This document shows positions 1-7,786 of a DNA stretch of 64,000 nt, piece by piece (position 1 is the stretch's first letter; each line of letters opens with the position of its first letter). Source of the stretch: Tepidamorphus gemmatus (GTDB lineage Bacteria > Pseudomonadota > Alphaproteobacteria > Rhizobiales > Tepidamorphaceae); contig NZ_SMAK01000007.1 in NCBI RefSeq assembly GCF_004346195.1, forward strand, positions 186,001-250,000, written 5' to 3'. The position numbers were made by a program, and so were the translations under genes. Below the pieces are notes generated by a model. It was not told the origin of the DNA and did not search any database. It saw nothing but the letters and a program-made list of their open reading frames with translations.

Positions 1-90
1 GAATGGCGCGCGGCAAGGCCCGCACAGGTCGAGGTCGCGCGCGGCGATCTCGTGGCGACGGTGCGCGCCATCCTGTCGCGGCACGGGTAG
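1..90 (+). CDS. C-terminal fragment of an unidentified protein
   Basis: An open frame entering from the left edge reads 29 residues and ends at TAG (88-90); the last residues read roughly VRAILSRHG. Codon use has the G/C third-position bias of the neighbouring genes, which supports coding. The fragment is too short to assign a family. It could be the tail of any enzyme or regulator. Confidence 0.4.
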   Translation, partial: EWRAARPAQVEVARGDLVATVRAILSRHG

Positions 91-225
91 AGCGATCCTG
101 ACCGGATGGGGTGTGCGGCGCGCCCGCCGGTGGCTTGCGACAGCCGCATCGGGGCACCTCGATGCCGGGAGTGACGACCGTCCACCCGATCAGGTCGCGT
201 GCCCGAGATCAGGAGCGAGAGAAGA

Positions 226-302
<77 letters not shown>

Positions 303-397
303 TTCGCCTGAAATCGCGCGGACCATAGCGGATCGGCGCGGGGCGGGCAATCGGGCAGAAGCGATGAGGGACACGGCACGCGGCGCCTCGGACGAGG

Positions 398-426
398 TTT
401 CAGGCTCGAATCCTGTCGCATCCGCC
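398..426 (+). other. tRNA 3'-end-like fragment
   Basis: The stretch resembles a tRNA T-arm followed by the 3' acceptor strand: CAGG-CTCGAAT-CCTG, then CGCATCC, G and CCT in place of CCA. Only T54 of the T-loop and the final A differ from a canonical tRNA end. No matching 5' half (GGATGCG) was found just upstream, so it is not a working tRNA. It lies between tRNA-Arg and an IS256 remnant, and such fragments can mark old integration sites. It may also be a chance match. Confidence 0.3.
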
Positions 427-501
427 TCGGGTGGCGAATGTCCCACCGAATGGTGTCGGTGGCGAGGATGGTCGCGGCGCTGTGCGGCATTGCCGGGTTA
501 A

Positions 502-917
502 TCAGCGCGCCACGGCGGGCAGGCTGGCGACGGGATCATCGCTGACGCTGGCGACGCATTCGAGCTTCATGGAGCGGGTGCGCTGGACGGCCCATGCGTC
601 ATTCCGTCGGAGCAGCCGAGCCGCGACGCGGCGGACGATGACATCATCATTCGCGGGCATCGTCGTTCGGCAGCGGCAGCTTCTGGCGTCTCCCGGGCCC
701 AGGCGGAGGCGAAGAAGGCCGAGACGAGGCAGCCGCCGCGGCATATCTTCAGGTAGGTGGCGGAGTAGGTGGCGGAGATCCAGATATCGGGCCAGTCGCC
801 CTCGATCGGCCGCTCGAGGACAGTCTTCACCTTGCCGTCGATCTCTTCGCACAGCAGAGACACCTGGGTCCTGGAGATGCCGCTCCCCGGAGCCACGCGC
901 GCTCGACGCCACGGCAT
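502..917 (-). pseudogene. IS256-family transposase remnant
   Basis: Two blocks typical of IS256 (mutator-type) transposases are present in different frames of the minus strand. Around 905-690 the frame reads SRTQVSLLCEEIDGKVK, then RPIEGDWPDIWISATY, matching the SKSQVSRLC..RPIEGDWPYLWLDATY region of the family. Around 640-502 another frame reads RNDAWAVQR and then SDDPVASLPAVAR, the usual C-terminus. Intact enzymes are about 400 residues; here the N-terminus and most of the middle, including much of the DDE core, are missing, and the blocks are joined by a deletion and frameshift. It is a dead fragment. No terminal inverted repeats were recognised. Confidence 0.8.
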
Positions 918-918
918 C

Positions 919-1902
919 TCACGGCACGAGCACGGCCGCGCCGGTCAAGGCCCCGTCGCGAAGCCGTGCCAGGGCCTCGTTCGCCCGTTCGAGGGGGACG
1001 ACCTCGATGCTGGTTTCGATGGGCATCTCGGCGGCGACGCGCAGGAAGCTCTCGCCGTCGGCGCGCGTCAGGTTGGCAACCGAGCGCACGACGCGCTCGC
1101 CCCACAGGATCGCGTAGGGAAAGGAAGGGATGTCGCTCATGTGAATGCCGGCGCAGACGACCGTGCCGCCCTTTCGCACCGACCGAAGCGCGGCGGGAAC
1201 CAGCGGCCCCGCCGGCGCGAAGATGATCGCCGCATCGAGCGGTTCGGGCGGGGTCTCGTCCGACCCCCCTGCCCATCCGGCACCGAGGCTGCGCGCGAAA
1301 TCCTGCGCCGCGGTGTCTCCCGGCCGCGTGAAGGCGAAGACCGTCTGGCCCTGATGGCGGGCGACCTGCGCCATGATGTGGGCGGCGGCGCCGAAGCCGT
1401 AGATGCCGATCGTCTCCGCTTCGCCGACCATGCGGTGGGCCCGGTGGCCGATCAGGCCGGCGCAGAGCAGCGGCGCAGCATGCAGGTCGTCAAAGGACGG
1501 CGGCAGCGCAAAGCAGTAGCGCGCCTGCGCGACAGTATACTCCGCATAGCCTCCGTCGATCTGCCAGCCGGTGAAGCGGGCGGTATCGCACAGGTTCTCC
1601 CGCCCGGACCGGCAGTAGCGGCAGGCGCCGCAGGTCGCGCCGAGCCAGGGGATGCCGACGCGATCGCCTTCCTTCAGGCCGGCGATGCCGGGGCCGGTCG
1701 CGGCGACATGGCCGACGATCTCGTGGCCAGGAACGATCGGAAACCGGGTATCGGGAAGTTCCCCGTCGACCAGGTGCAGGTCGGTGCGGCAAACGCCGCA
1801 GGCGGCGATCCGCACCAGGACCTGCCCCTCGCCCGGAGCGGGAACCGCCCGCTCGCGCAGGACGAGCGGGGCGCGCGCAGCCTCAAGCACCATCGCCCGC
1901 AT
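919..1902 (-). CDS. Zinc-dependent alcohol dehydrogenase (MDR family)
   Basis: A 327-residue medium-chain dehydrogenase that would oxidise an alcohol or reduce an aldehyde with NAD(P)H in the cytosol. Seen: a GroES-like N-terminal half with the catalytic-zinc motif CGVCRTDLH and GHEIVGHV, a structural-zinc cluster CGACRYCRSGRENLC, and a Rossmann half with a short GFGAAA dinucleotide loop. Length is normal. The ATG at 1902 is used; an internal Met three codons later is an alternative. It most resembles the AdhP/CAD-like zinc dehydrogenases. It stands alone on the minus strand, so the substrate cannot be inferred. Its stop lies immediately beside the transposase remnant. Confidence 0.9.
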   Translation of the reverse strand: MRAMVLEAARAPLVLRERAVPAPGEGQVLVRIAACGVCRTDLHLVDGELPDTRFPIVPGHEIVGHVAATGPGIAGLKEGDRVGIPWLGATCGACRYCRSGRENLCDTARFTGWQIDGGYAEYTVAQARYCFALPPSFDDLHAAPLLCAGLIGHRAHRMVGEAETIGIYGFGAAAHIMAQVARHQGQTVFAFTRPGDTAAQDFARSLGAGWAGGSDETPPEPLDAAIIFAPAGPLVPAALRSVRKGGTVVCAGIHMSDIPSFPYAILWGERVVRSVANLTRADGESFLRVAAEMPIETSIEVVPLERANEALARLRDGALTGAAVLVP

Positions 1903-2057
1903 GGCAGCCGCTCACCGCACCGCGCGCATGCGCACGCCGACATCGCTCCGATGACGGGGCTCTCCGATCGGGCGACCGACGAGCGGCCCCGGGCGGAACA
2001 GGGGAACGTCCGGGCGGATCATGGAGACCTCCATCGCGACGTGATTTGCGAGACATT

Positions 2058-2089
2058 CTACCCGTCTTTGGCGCTACCCGTCTTTGGCG
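2058..2089. repeat. 16-bp tandem duplication
   Basis: The 16-mer CTACCCGTCTTTGGCG occurs twice head to tail (2058-2073 and 2074-2089) in the spacer between the alpha/beta hydrolase gene and the alcohol dehydrogenase gene. The copies are identical, which suggests a recent slippage or duplication event. No gene reads through it. Confidence 0.9.
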
Positions 2090-2122
2090 GGCAGGCGCTG
2101 CCCCGGGTCAGGCGTCCTGCGA

Positions 2123-2782
2123 TCATCGGCCTGCCACCTGTACGGCAAACGCCGCGACGGCATCCGCGGCGGCATCGAGGTTGCCCTTCCAGGTGGCCGG
2201 CGAGCGTCCGCGCGGCTTGAAGTCATGGTCGCCATCCGCGAGATAGGTGACGGCGATCGTGGCCGGAAGCTGCCATCCGGCGATCTCGGCGGCGCTGCCG
2301 AAGGGATCGCGGTCGCCCTGGCAGATGAGAACCGGTAGCCGGGCCGCGCGCAGGGGATCAAGGCGCAGGTCGCTGGCGTTGCCGGGTGCATGGAACGGGT
2401 AGCCGAGACAGACGACGGCAACCGCCCGCTGCGCCACCTGCGAATCGGCCGCGGCCATCGCGGCGACCCGCCCCCCGAGCGACTTGCCACCGATCAGAAG
2501 CGGCAGCCCTCCGGCCTCGGCGGCAGCCGACGCGATCCTTCTGAGAAATTCCCCCACCAGTCGATCGGCACGCGGCGGTGGCGTTTTCGCGCCTCCGCGC
2601 CGACGTGCAGCCATGTAGGCGAATTCGAATCGGGCGACGGCGATGGCCCGCGCCGCGAGCCGTTCGGCCATCGCATCCATGAAGGGGCTGGTCATCGCCG
2701 CACCGGCGCCATGCGCCAACAGCAGCGCCGCACGCGGCGATGCCGGACGGGTCCACACCATTTCGTCGAAGGACTGCGACAT
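2123..2782 (-). CDS. Alpha/beta-fold hydrolase (KANL3/Tex30-like)
   Basis: A 219-residue small serine hydrolase. It shows an oxyanion-loop LAHGAGA near residue 22, the nucleophile elbow GGKSLGG, a PVLICQGDRDPF strand carrying the acidic residue, and a DGDHDF motif with the catalytic His. This pattern matches the dienelactone-hydrolase-like Tex30/KANL3 group, whose bacterial substrates are mostly unknown. The ATG at 2782 is preferred over upstream starts because GGGAG lies at ribosome-binding distance. It diverges from the desaturase-like gene with 92 bp between the starts. Confidence 0.85.
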   Translation of the reverse strand: MSQSFDEMVWTRPASPRAALLLAHGAGAAMTSPFMDAMAERLAARAIAVARFEFAYMAARRRGGAKTPPPRADRLVGEFLRRIASAAAEAGGLPLLIGGKSLGGRVAAMAAADSQVAQRAVAVVCLGYPFHAPGNASDLRLDPLRAARLPVLICQGDRDPFGSAAEIAGWQLPATIAVTYLADGDHDFKPRGRSPATWKGNLDAAADAVAAFAVQVAGR

Positions 2783-2874
2783 CGGCTCCCGTTCGTTCGC
2801 GGCGCAGCGACTTGTCGCGCGCAGCAGGCGCACGATATTGCCGGCAGTCAGAACCGGCAACGGCACCTTGCACC

Positions 2875-3723
2875 ATGGACGGCATTCACGCGAGCGGCGA
2901 GGCCATTCTCCGCCTGTCAGTGTTCACGGCGGTGTTCATGGTCATGGCACTCGCCGAATGGGTGGCGCCGCGCCGCCCGCTCGGTCATGGCCGCGGCCGG
3001 CGCTGGGTGACCAACATCGCCATCGTCGCGATCGACACGCTGGCGGTGCGGCTGATCTTTCCGTTGGCGGCGGTCGGCTTCGCGATCTGGGCGGAGACCC
3101 GGGAAATCGGCTTGTTCCAGATCCTGGGCACCCCCGGGATCGTCGCCGGCATCATCTCGTTCGCCGTCCTGGACCTGGCGATCTGGGCGCAGCATGTCGC
3201 TGTGCACAAGGTACCGGTGCTGTGGCGCGTGCACCGTGTGCACCACGCCGATGTCGATATCGACCTGACCACCGGCATCCGCTTCCATCCGATCGAGATC
3301 GTGCTGTCGATGCTGTGGAAGATGGTGGTGATCGCCGCGCTCGGCGCGCCGCCACTCGCCGTCTTCGTGTTCGAGGTGGTGCTCAACGGCATGGCGATGT
3401 TCAACCATGCCAATGTGCGCCTGCCGGCGCGTCTCGACCGGATGCTGCGGCTCGTCATCGTGACGCCGGACATGCACCGGGTGCATCACTCGACGGAGAT
3501 GCGCGAGACCGATTCCAACTACGGATTCAATCTGTCGATATGGGACCGGCTGTTCCGCACCTACGTGCCGCAGCCCGCGCTCGGCCACGAGGGGATGCGG
3601 ATCGGGCTCGAGGAGTATCAGTCGGAGGATCCGACCCGGCTCGGCTGGTCCCTTGCGCTGCCGATTGCGCCACTTGACCGAAGGCGCCGTTCGACCGGGT
3701 CCGGTGGTCAGCCCGCTCAATAG
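2875..3723 (+). CDS. Sterol desaturase / fatty acid hydroxylase family protein
   Basis: A 282-residue integral membrane di-iron enzyme of the fatty acid hydroxylase superfamily. The histidine boxes are present: AQHVAVHK, HRVHHADVD, NHANVRLP and HRVHHS, spaced as in the family, with about four hydrophobic segments before and between them. Members hydroxylate or desaturate lipids, sterols or carotenoids; the substrate cannot be told here. ATG 2875 begins the hydrophobic N-terminus. The 3' end overlaps the convergent solute-binding protein gene by 7 bp. Confidence 0.88.
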   Translation: MDGIHASGEAILRLSVFTAVFMVMALAEWVAPRRPLGHGRGRRWVTNIAIVAIDTLAVRLIFPLAAVGFAIWAETREIGLFQILGTPGIVAGIISFAVLDLAIWAQHVAVHKVPVLWRVHRVHHADVDIDLTTGIRFHPIEIVLSMLWKMVVIAALGAPPLAVFVFEVVLNGMAMFNHANVRLPARLDRMLRLVIVTPDMHRVHHSTEMRETDSNYGFNLSIWDRLFRTYVPQPALGHEGMRIGLEEYQSEDPTRLGWSLALPIAPLDRRRRSTGSGGQPAQ

Positions 3724-4583
3724 AAGCTGACCGGGAAGTAGCGCAGATAGATTTCGCGGTAGGTGCCGTTCCCTTGGATACGCGCCAGCGCGAAGTCGAA
3801 TGCGGCGATCAGGCGATCGTTGCCGGGCTTGACGGCGATCGCCAGTCCCTCTCCGAAATAGCGGGACTCGGTGAAAGGGCCTCCGGCGAAGCGGCAACAG
3901 GCCTGCGAGGCGGTTCCGTTGAGCCAGAGGCTGGTGTTCAGCCCGTCGGCAAACAGAAGCTCGACCGTCCCGCTCTTCAGCGCCTGCCGTGCCTCGCTCT
4001 CGGTGCGATAGGTGGCGATCGCCGATCCGGGGAAGAATGCCCGCAGGAAGGCCTCATGCGCCGTGCCCTCGGCCACGGCGATCCGGCGCCCGCCGAGCGT
4101 CTCGGGAATCGTGTCGGTGATCGGCGAGTTGCGCGCGACGGCGAAGCGTGCCGGACGGGTCAGGAACCGGGTGGAGAAATCGAAGCGGGCGCGCGATTCG
4201 CCATCAATAGAGAACGAGCCGACCACCGCATCGCCGATGTCGCCCGCAATCGCATCGGCCAGGATGTCCCAGCGCAACGGCTGCACGGTGCACGGCACGG
4301 CGAGCTCGATGCAGATCGCCCGCGCAAGCTCGACGCTGAATCCGGTCGGAAGGCCGTCGGCGCCGATGAAGGCGAACGGCGGATCCTCGGCCTCGACGAG
4401 GAAACGGATCGCCCGAACGTCATCGAGATTGGGCTTCTCCAACCGGTGCGCCGTATCCCAGAAACTCGGGACGGCGACCTCCTGCGCAGGCTGACCGGCT
4501 GCAGGCGCGGCACAGAAGGCTGCCATCAGCAAGCCCGCCGCCAGTCGGCCGGTCCTGGTGCATTCCCTGCCTCGATCAACCAT
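3717..4583 (-). CDS. Amino-acid-type ABC solute-binding protein (family 3), orphan
   Basis: A 288-residue periplasmic protein. The start at 4583 gives a signal peptide with a hydrophobic core LAAGLLMAAFCAAPAAG. The mature part follows the SBP_bac_3 (HisJ/FliY) pattern: DPPFAFIGADGLPTGFSVELARAICIE near the start, then RFDFSTRF, GGRRIAVAEGTAHEAFL and a final GNGTYREIYLRYF. These proteins bind amino acids or similar small molecules. No permease or ATPase gene is adjacent, so it may serve a remote transporter or a sensory role. A CC pair (SQACC) is unusual for the family. It diverges from the glycosyltransferase gene. Confidence 0.87.
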   Translation of the reverse strand: MVDRGRECTRTGRLAAGLLMAAFCAAPAAGQPAQEVAVPSFWDTAHRLEKPNLDDVRAIRFLVEAEDPPFAFIGADGLPTGFSVELARAICIELAVPCTVQPLRWDILADAIAGDIGDAVVGSFSIDGESRARFDFSTRFLTRPARFAVARNSPITDTIPETLGGRRIAVAEGTAHEAFLRAFFPGSAIATYRTESEARQALKSGTVELLFADGLNTSLWLNGTASQACCRFAGGPFTESRYFGEGLAIAVKPGNDRLIAAFDFALARIQGNGTYREIYLRYFPVSFY

Positions 4584-4678
4584 CGCGAGAATTTCCTGCC
4601 GGGCGCGGAGAAAAGCTGTATAGTCGGCCGGGTCAGTCTTGTCAGCAGTCTGGCCGGGGGGCGAGGGTGCGGACGTCA

Positions 4679-6631
4679 ATGGCCGCGCGGGCGTTCCCCG
4701 GGCGCAGCTATCCGAACGATATCGCCTTTCTTTCCGGTCGGCTCCGACCGGAGGTTCTCGACCGGGCAACGGCCGTGTCCGACCGGCTCGGCGTCTGCGC
4801 CCACGAGGTGCTGCTGGCACGCGGCTGCATCTCGCAGCAGGCCTATTATGCGGCGCTTGCCAAGGCGGTCGGCGCAGACTTCATGCCGCTGCTCCCGATT
4901 GCATGGCCGGTGCAGCCATTCGTCGGGCGATCACCGGCAGAAGCCGCCCGGCTCGGTCTGATGGTCGTCGCCGCGCCGGACCGGCTGGTGATCGCCACCG
5001 CGCCGCGCGGGCGCCAGGTGGGCACCTTGGTCGCGACGCTGCAGGACCGGCCGGGAGCGGCGGACCGGATCGTCGTCACGACGCCGCAGGCTCTCCTCGA
5101 TGCGGTGCTTGCCTGCGGGGCCAGCGAGCTGGTCGAGGCGGCCCGCCGCGGCAACGGTCGGCTGCCCGCCGACCGGTCCGCCGTCCGGCTGCCGGCGCTC
5201 GTCGGACCTGCCGTCATGCTGGCGGTGGTGCTGTTGCTACTCGTTGCCATGCTGGCACCCGCCATATTTCCCCCGCTTGCCGCGCTGGCAGCCGCACTCT
5301 TTCTCGGGGTCATCGGGATTCGCCTGACCGCGGTGGCGCTCGCTGGAGTGCCTGTGCCGTCGGCCCGTGAGCAGCCCCTTCCCGACGGAAAGCTGCCGGT
5401 CTACACGCTGCTCGTGCCGCTCTATCGCGAGGAAGAGGTCGTCGAGGGGCTGATCGCGGCACTGCTGGATCTCGACTATCCACCGGAACGTCTCGACATC
5501 AAGCTCCTGGTCGAGGCCGATGATCCCGGCACCCAGGCCCGGCTCAGGACCCTGCGTCTGCCCACCCATGTCGAAATCGTGACCCTGCCCGATCGGCGGC
5601 CGAAGACCAAGCCGAAGGCGCTGAATGTCGGGCTGGCGCTGGCGCGCGGCTCGCTGGTCGCCATCTTCGACGCGGAGGATCTGCCGGATCGCGATCAGCT
5701 GCGGCGGGCGGCGGCACGCTTCGCCGCCGCGCCGCCCGAGCTCGCCTGCCTGCAGGCCTCGCTCACCGTCTACAACTGGCACGAGTCCTGGCTGTCGCGC
5801 CAGTTCGGCATCGAGTACGCGGCGCTGTTCGATGTGCTGCTGCCCGCCCTGGTGCGGCTGCGCCTGCCGATGCCGCTCGGCGGGACATCCAACCATTTCC
5901 GCATCGCAGCATTGCGCGAGGCTGGCGCGTGGGATGCCTACAACGTCACCGAGGATGCCGATCTCGGCCTGCGACTGGCGCGCTGCGGCTACAGCTGCGG
6001 CGTCCTCGCATCCTCGACCCGGGAGGAGGCGCCGATCGACTTCGGCGTATGGCTGCGGCAGAGAACCCGCTGGATGAAGGGGTGGATGCAGACCTATCTG
6101 GTCAGCATGCGTCGGCCGGACCGGTTGTGGCGGGAGCTCGGCACGTGGCGGTTCCTCGCCATCCAGGCGATCTTCGGCGGGGTGGTCGCTTCCGCGCTCG
6201 TCCATCCGCTCGCCACCGCCCTGCTGCTGTGCCATGTAGCCGCCGGCAACGTGTTCGATGCCACCGACCTGGCCGGCAGCACGATCGGCGGACTGTGCGC
6301 GGCAGGCCTTGCGGCGGGCTATCTCAGCGGCTTCGCGCTCGGACTGGCCGGGCTAGCCAAACGACCGGCAATGGCCCGGCTCGCTGCCGACCTTGCGGCG
6401 CTGCCGGTCTACTGGCTGCTGATGTCGCTGGCGGCATACCGTGCGCTGTGGCAGCTGTGGCGAACGCCGCACCACTGGGAAAAGACCCGGCACGGCCTGA
6501 GCCGCTGCGCGGCGGGGCGGGTGCTCAGACCAGCGTCGCAAGCTCGTCCGAGATGCTCCGAACCGTCTCCCGGACCCTGGCGACGTAGAAGTCGGCCCGG
6601 GCCTCGTCATAGCGGTAGAGCGGAATGCTGA
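4679..6631 (+). CDS. Membrane glycosyltransferase, family 2, with GspE_N-like N-terminus
   Basis: About 650 residues. The N-terminal 140 residues (PNDIAFLSGRLRPEVL.., GCISQQAYYAALAKAVG) look like the MshEN/GspE N-terminal regulatory domain, which in other proteins can bind c-di-GMP or ATP. Two hydrophobic segments follow (about 180-225), then a GT2 catalytic domain with LVPLYREEEVV, LVEADD, IFDAEDLPD, NVTEDADLGLRL and QRTRWMKGWMQ, the set seen in processive beta-glycan synthases, and then C-terminal membrane helices. An alternative GTG start lies at 4667. The natural end is probably near HHWEKTRHGLSR; the remaining ~35 Arg/Pro-rich residues read through the antisense of iclR, suggesting a lost stop codon or frameshift. 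Confidence 0.85.
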   Translation: MAARAFPGRSYPNDIAFLSGRLRPEVLDRATAVSDRLGVCAHEVLLARGCISQQAYYAALAKAVGADFMPLLPIAWPVQPFVGRSPAEAARLGLMVVAAPDRLVIATAPRGRQVGTLVATLQDRPGAADRIVVTTPQALLDAVLACGASELVEAARRGNGRLPADRSAVRLPALVGPAVMLAVVLLLLVAMLAPAIFPPLAALAAALFLGVIGIRLTAVALAGVPVPSAREQPLPDGKLPVYTLLVPLYREEEVVEGLIAALLDLDYPPERLDIKLLVEADDPGTQARLRTLRLPTHVEIVTLPDRRPKTKPKALNVGLALARGSLVAIFDAEDLPDRDQLRRAAARFAAAPPELACLQASLTVYNWHESWLSRQFGIEYAALFDVLLPALVRLRLPMPLGGTSNHFRIAALREAGAWDAYNVTEDADLGLRLARCGYSCGVLASSTREEAPIDFGVWLRQRTRWMKGWMQTYLVSMRRPDRLWRELGTWRFLAIQAIFGGVVASALVHPLATALLLCHVAAGNVFDATDLAGSTIGGLCAAGLAAGYLSGFALGLAGLAKRPAMARLAADLAALPVYWLLMSLAAYRALWQLWRTPHHWEKTRHGLSRCAAGRVLRPASQARPRCSEPSPGPWRRRSRPGPRHSGRAEC

Positions 6632-7334
6632 GGCTCACCGCGCCGACGGCCTGCCCCAGACGGTCCAGGATCGCCCCACCGATGCAGCGGATGTCGGGCT
6701 CGTTCTCCTCGTCGTCGAAGGAATAGCCGCGCGCCCGGGTCCGCTCGATCTCGGCGAGCAACGCGCGCCTATCGGTGATGGTGTTGGGCGTGCGCGGCCG
6801 CAGATCGAGGGAGGCAACCAGTTCGCGGCAGAGCGCCTCGGGCAGCGCGGCCAGGTAGGCCTTGCCCACCGAGGTCGAGTGCATCTCCACGCGGGTTCCG
6901 ATCCGCGACATCATCCGCACCGCGCGCGGGCTCTCCAGCTTGTCGATGTAGACCATGCCGGTGCCGCTGGGCACGGCGAGGTGAACGGTCTCGCCGGTGG
7001 CGTCGCGCAGGGCCTCGATGTGATCGCGTGCCGCCGAGCGCAGATCCGAGCTCTCCCAGCTCTTCGAGGCCAAATGAATGAGCCTGTGACCAAGCTGAAA
7101 GGCACCGGTCTCGCGGTTCTGGGAGATCAGGTCCTCGGCGGTCAGCGCCATGACAATGCGATAGAGCGTGCCACGCGGATACGGCACGCGGCGCGCGAGC
7201 CGGGCCATGTCGAGCTTGCCGGGATCGTCGGCGATCGCCTGCAGGACGGTGATGAACTTGGAGAACGAGGCAGCACCCGGCACGGCCGCAGCGGAGCGGT
7301 CAGGCCGGTTGACGGGTTTGCGCGCGGCATCCAT
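6525..7334 (-). CDS. IclR-family transcriptional regulator
   Basis: A 269-residue repressor or activator. The N-terminal winged helix-turn-helix is visible (FSKFITVLQAIADDP..., PRGTLYRIVMALTAEDLI) and is followed by the IclR effector domain (GHRLIHLAS, GETVHLAVPSGTGMVYIDKLES, HSTSVGKAYLAALP, RGYSFDDEENEPDIRCIGGAI). The start at 7334 has AGGGAG at good spacing; an upstream in-frame ATG at 7409 would lie inside the operator. It diverges from the ABC-transporter/dehydrogenase operon starting at 7783, and a palindromic operator lies between them, so it very likely controls that operon and itself in response to the pathway substrate. Its 3' end overlaps the glycosyltransferase frame by 107 bp. Confidence 0.93.
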   Translation of the reverse strand: MDAARKPVNRPDRSAAAVPGAASFSKFITVLQAIADDPGKLDMARLARRVPYPRGTLYRIVMALTAEDLISQNRETGAFQLGHRLIHLASKSWESSDLRSAARDHIEALRDATGETVHLAVPSGTGMVYIDKLESPRAVRMMSRIGTRVEMHSTSVGKAYLAALPEALCRELVASLDLRPRTPNTITDRRALLAEIERTRARGYSFDDEENEPDIRCIGGAILDRLGQAVGAVSLSIPLYRYDEARADFYVARVRETVRSISDELATLV

Positions 7335-7362
7335 CGACGATCGCTCCCTGGCGCCGGCCCTC

Positions 7363-7392
7363 TTGACAACCGGTCGGCCCCATTCCGATAAT
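7363..7392 (+). promoter_or_regulatory. Sigma70-type promoter of the ABC/dehydrogenase operon
   Basis: A perfect -35 TTGACA (7363-7368) is followed after 18 bp by GATAAT (7387-7392), five of six bases of the -10 consensus. Transcription would start near 7399, inside the first operator palindrome, which fits repression by IclR. The leader to the first permease would be about 380 nt. Confidence 0.75.
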
Positions 7393-7393
7393 T

Positions 7394-7419
7394 TGGACAT
7401 ATTGTCCATAATATGGACA
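7394..7419. promoter_or_regulatory. Probable IclR operator (three half-sites)
   Basis: Two overlapping inverted repeats share a middle half-site: TGGACA-TAT-TGTCCA (7394-7408) and TGTCCAT-AAT-ATGGACA (7403-7419). The alternating TGGACA/TGTCCA pattern suits a dimeric or tetrameric regulator, and IclR-family proteins often bind such arrays. The operator covers the predicted + strand start site and lies 60 bp upstream of the iclR start, allowing control of both directions. Confidence 0.75.
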
Positions 7420-7732
7420 CCCGGTCAACTGGATGTTGAACGCAAGCCGCAGGCGGCGCGATGCCCTGCGGTCTCAATCGTCCTGACCGAGGTGCCACGG
7501 TGAGAGGAGACGTCATGGGCGCGCATCCGCCGCAGGTATCGTCCGCCGGCAGCCGCCTGCGCCGGATGCCGGATCGCGGCCCGGTCGCAGGCCCGGCGGA
7601 GACGCGGACCGCAGCCGGGTTGCGGGCGGCGTAGACCAGACATTCGGACCATCGACAGCAGCCCGCGGGCCTGCCGACACGTCGGGAACGGGCGCCTGCG
7701 GCGAGGATGGCGCCGTTCCGAGGGAGGAGAAA

Positions 7733-7786
7733 GTGGACAGAAGGTCGTGTCGTCCGGGCTCCGAGCAGGCGGGCCAGCGTCGATGA
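7733..7786 (+). other. Possible 17-residue leader peptide ORF
   Basis: A GTG at 7733 follows a strong GGGAGGAGA ribosome-binding site at ideal spacing and reads MDRRSCRPGSEQAGQRR before a TGA at 7784-7786, which overlaps the ATG of the first permease (7783) as ATGA. This geometry would couple translation of the permease to the leader. It may instead be coincidence, with the site serving the in-frame GTG at 7747 of the permease itself. Confidence 0.3.

Larger units (their letters stand above)
7335..7782. other. Intergenic control region, 448 bp
   Basis: The region separates iclR (leftward) from the ABC operon (rightward). It holds a sigma70-like promoter, a three-half-site operator and then about 380 bp of apparently untranslated leader containing a short GTG-started ORF. 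No larger protein with family features is seen in either strand. Confidence 0.7.

Noticed and set aside
431-1117. Long + strand open frame of about 228 codons
   Set aside because: Composition is Arg/Ser-rich with no family features; it overlaps the transposase remnant and the antisense of the alcohol dehydrogenase, so it is a GC-skew shadow.
1912-2034. A 40-codon minus-strand ORF upstream of the alcohol dehydrogenase
   Set aside because: It lacks a convincing ribosome-binding site and recognisable protein features; the Pro/Arg-rich composition suggests chance.
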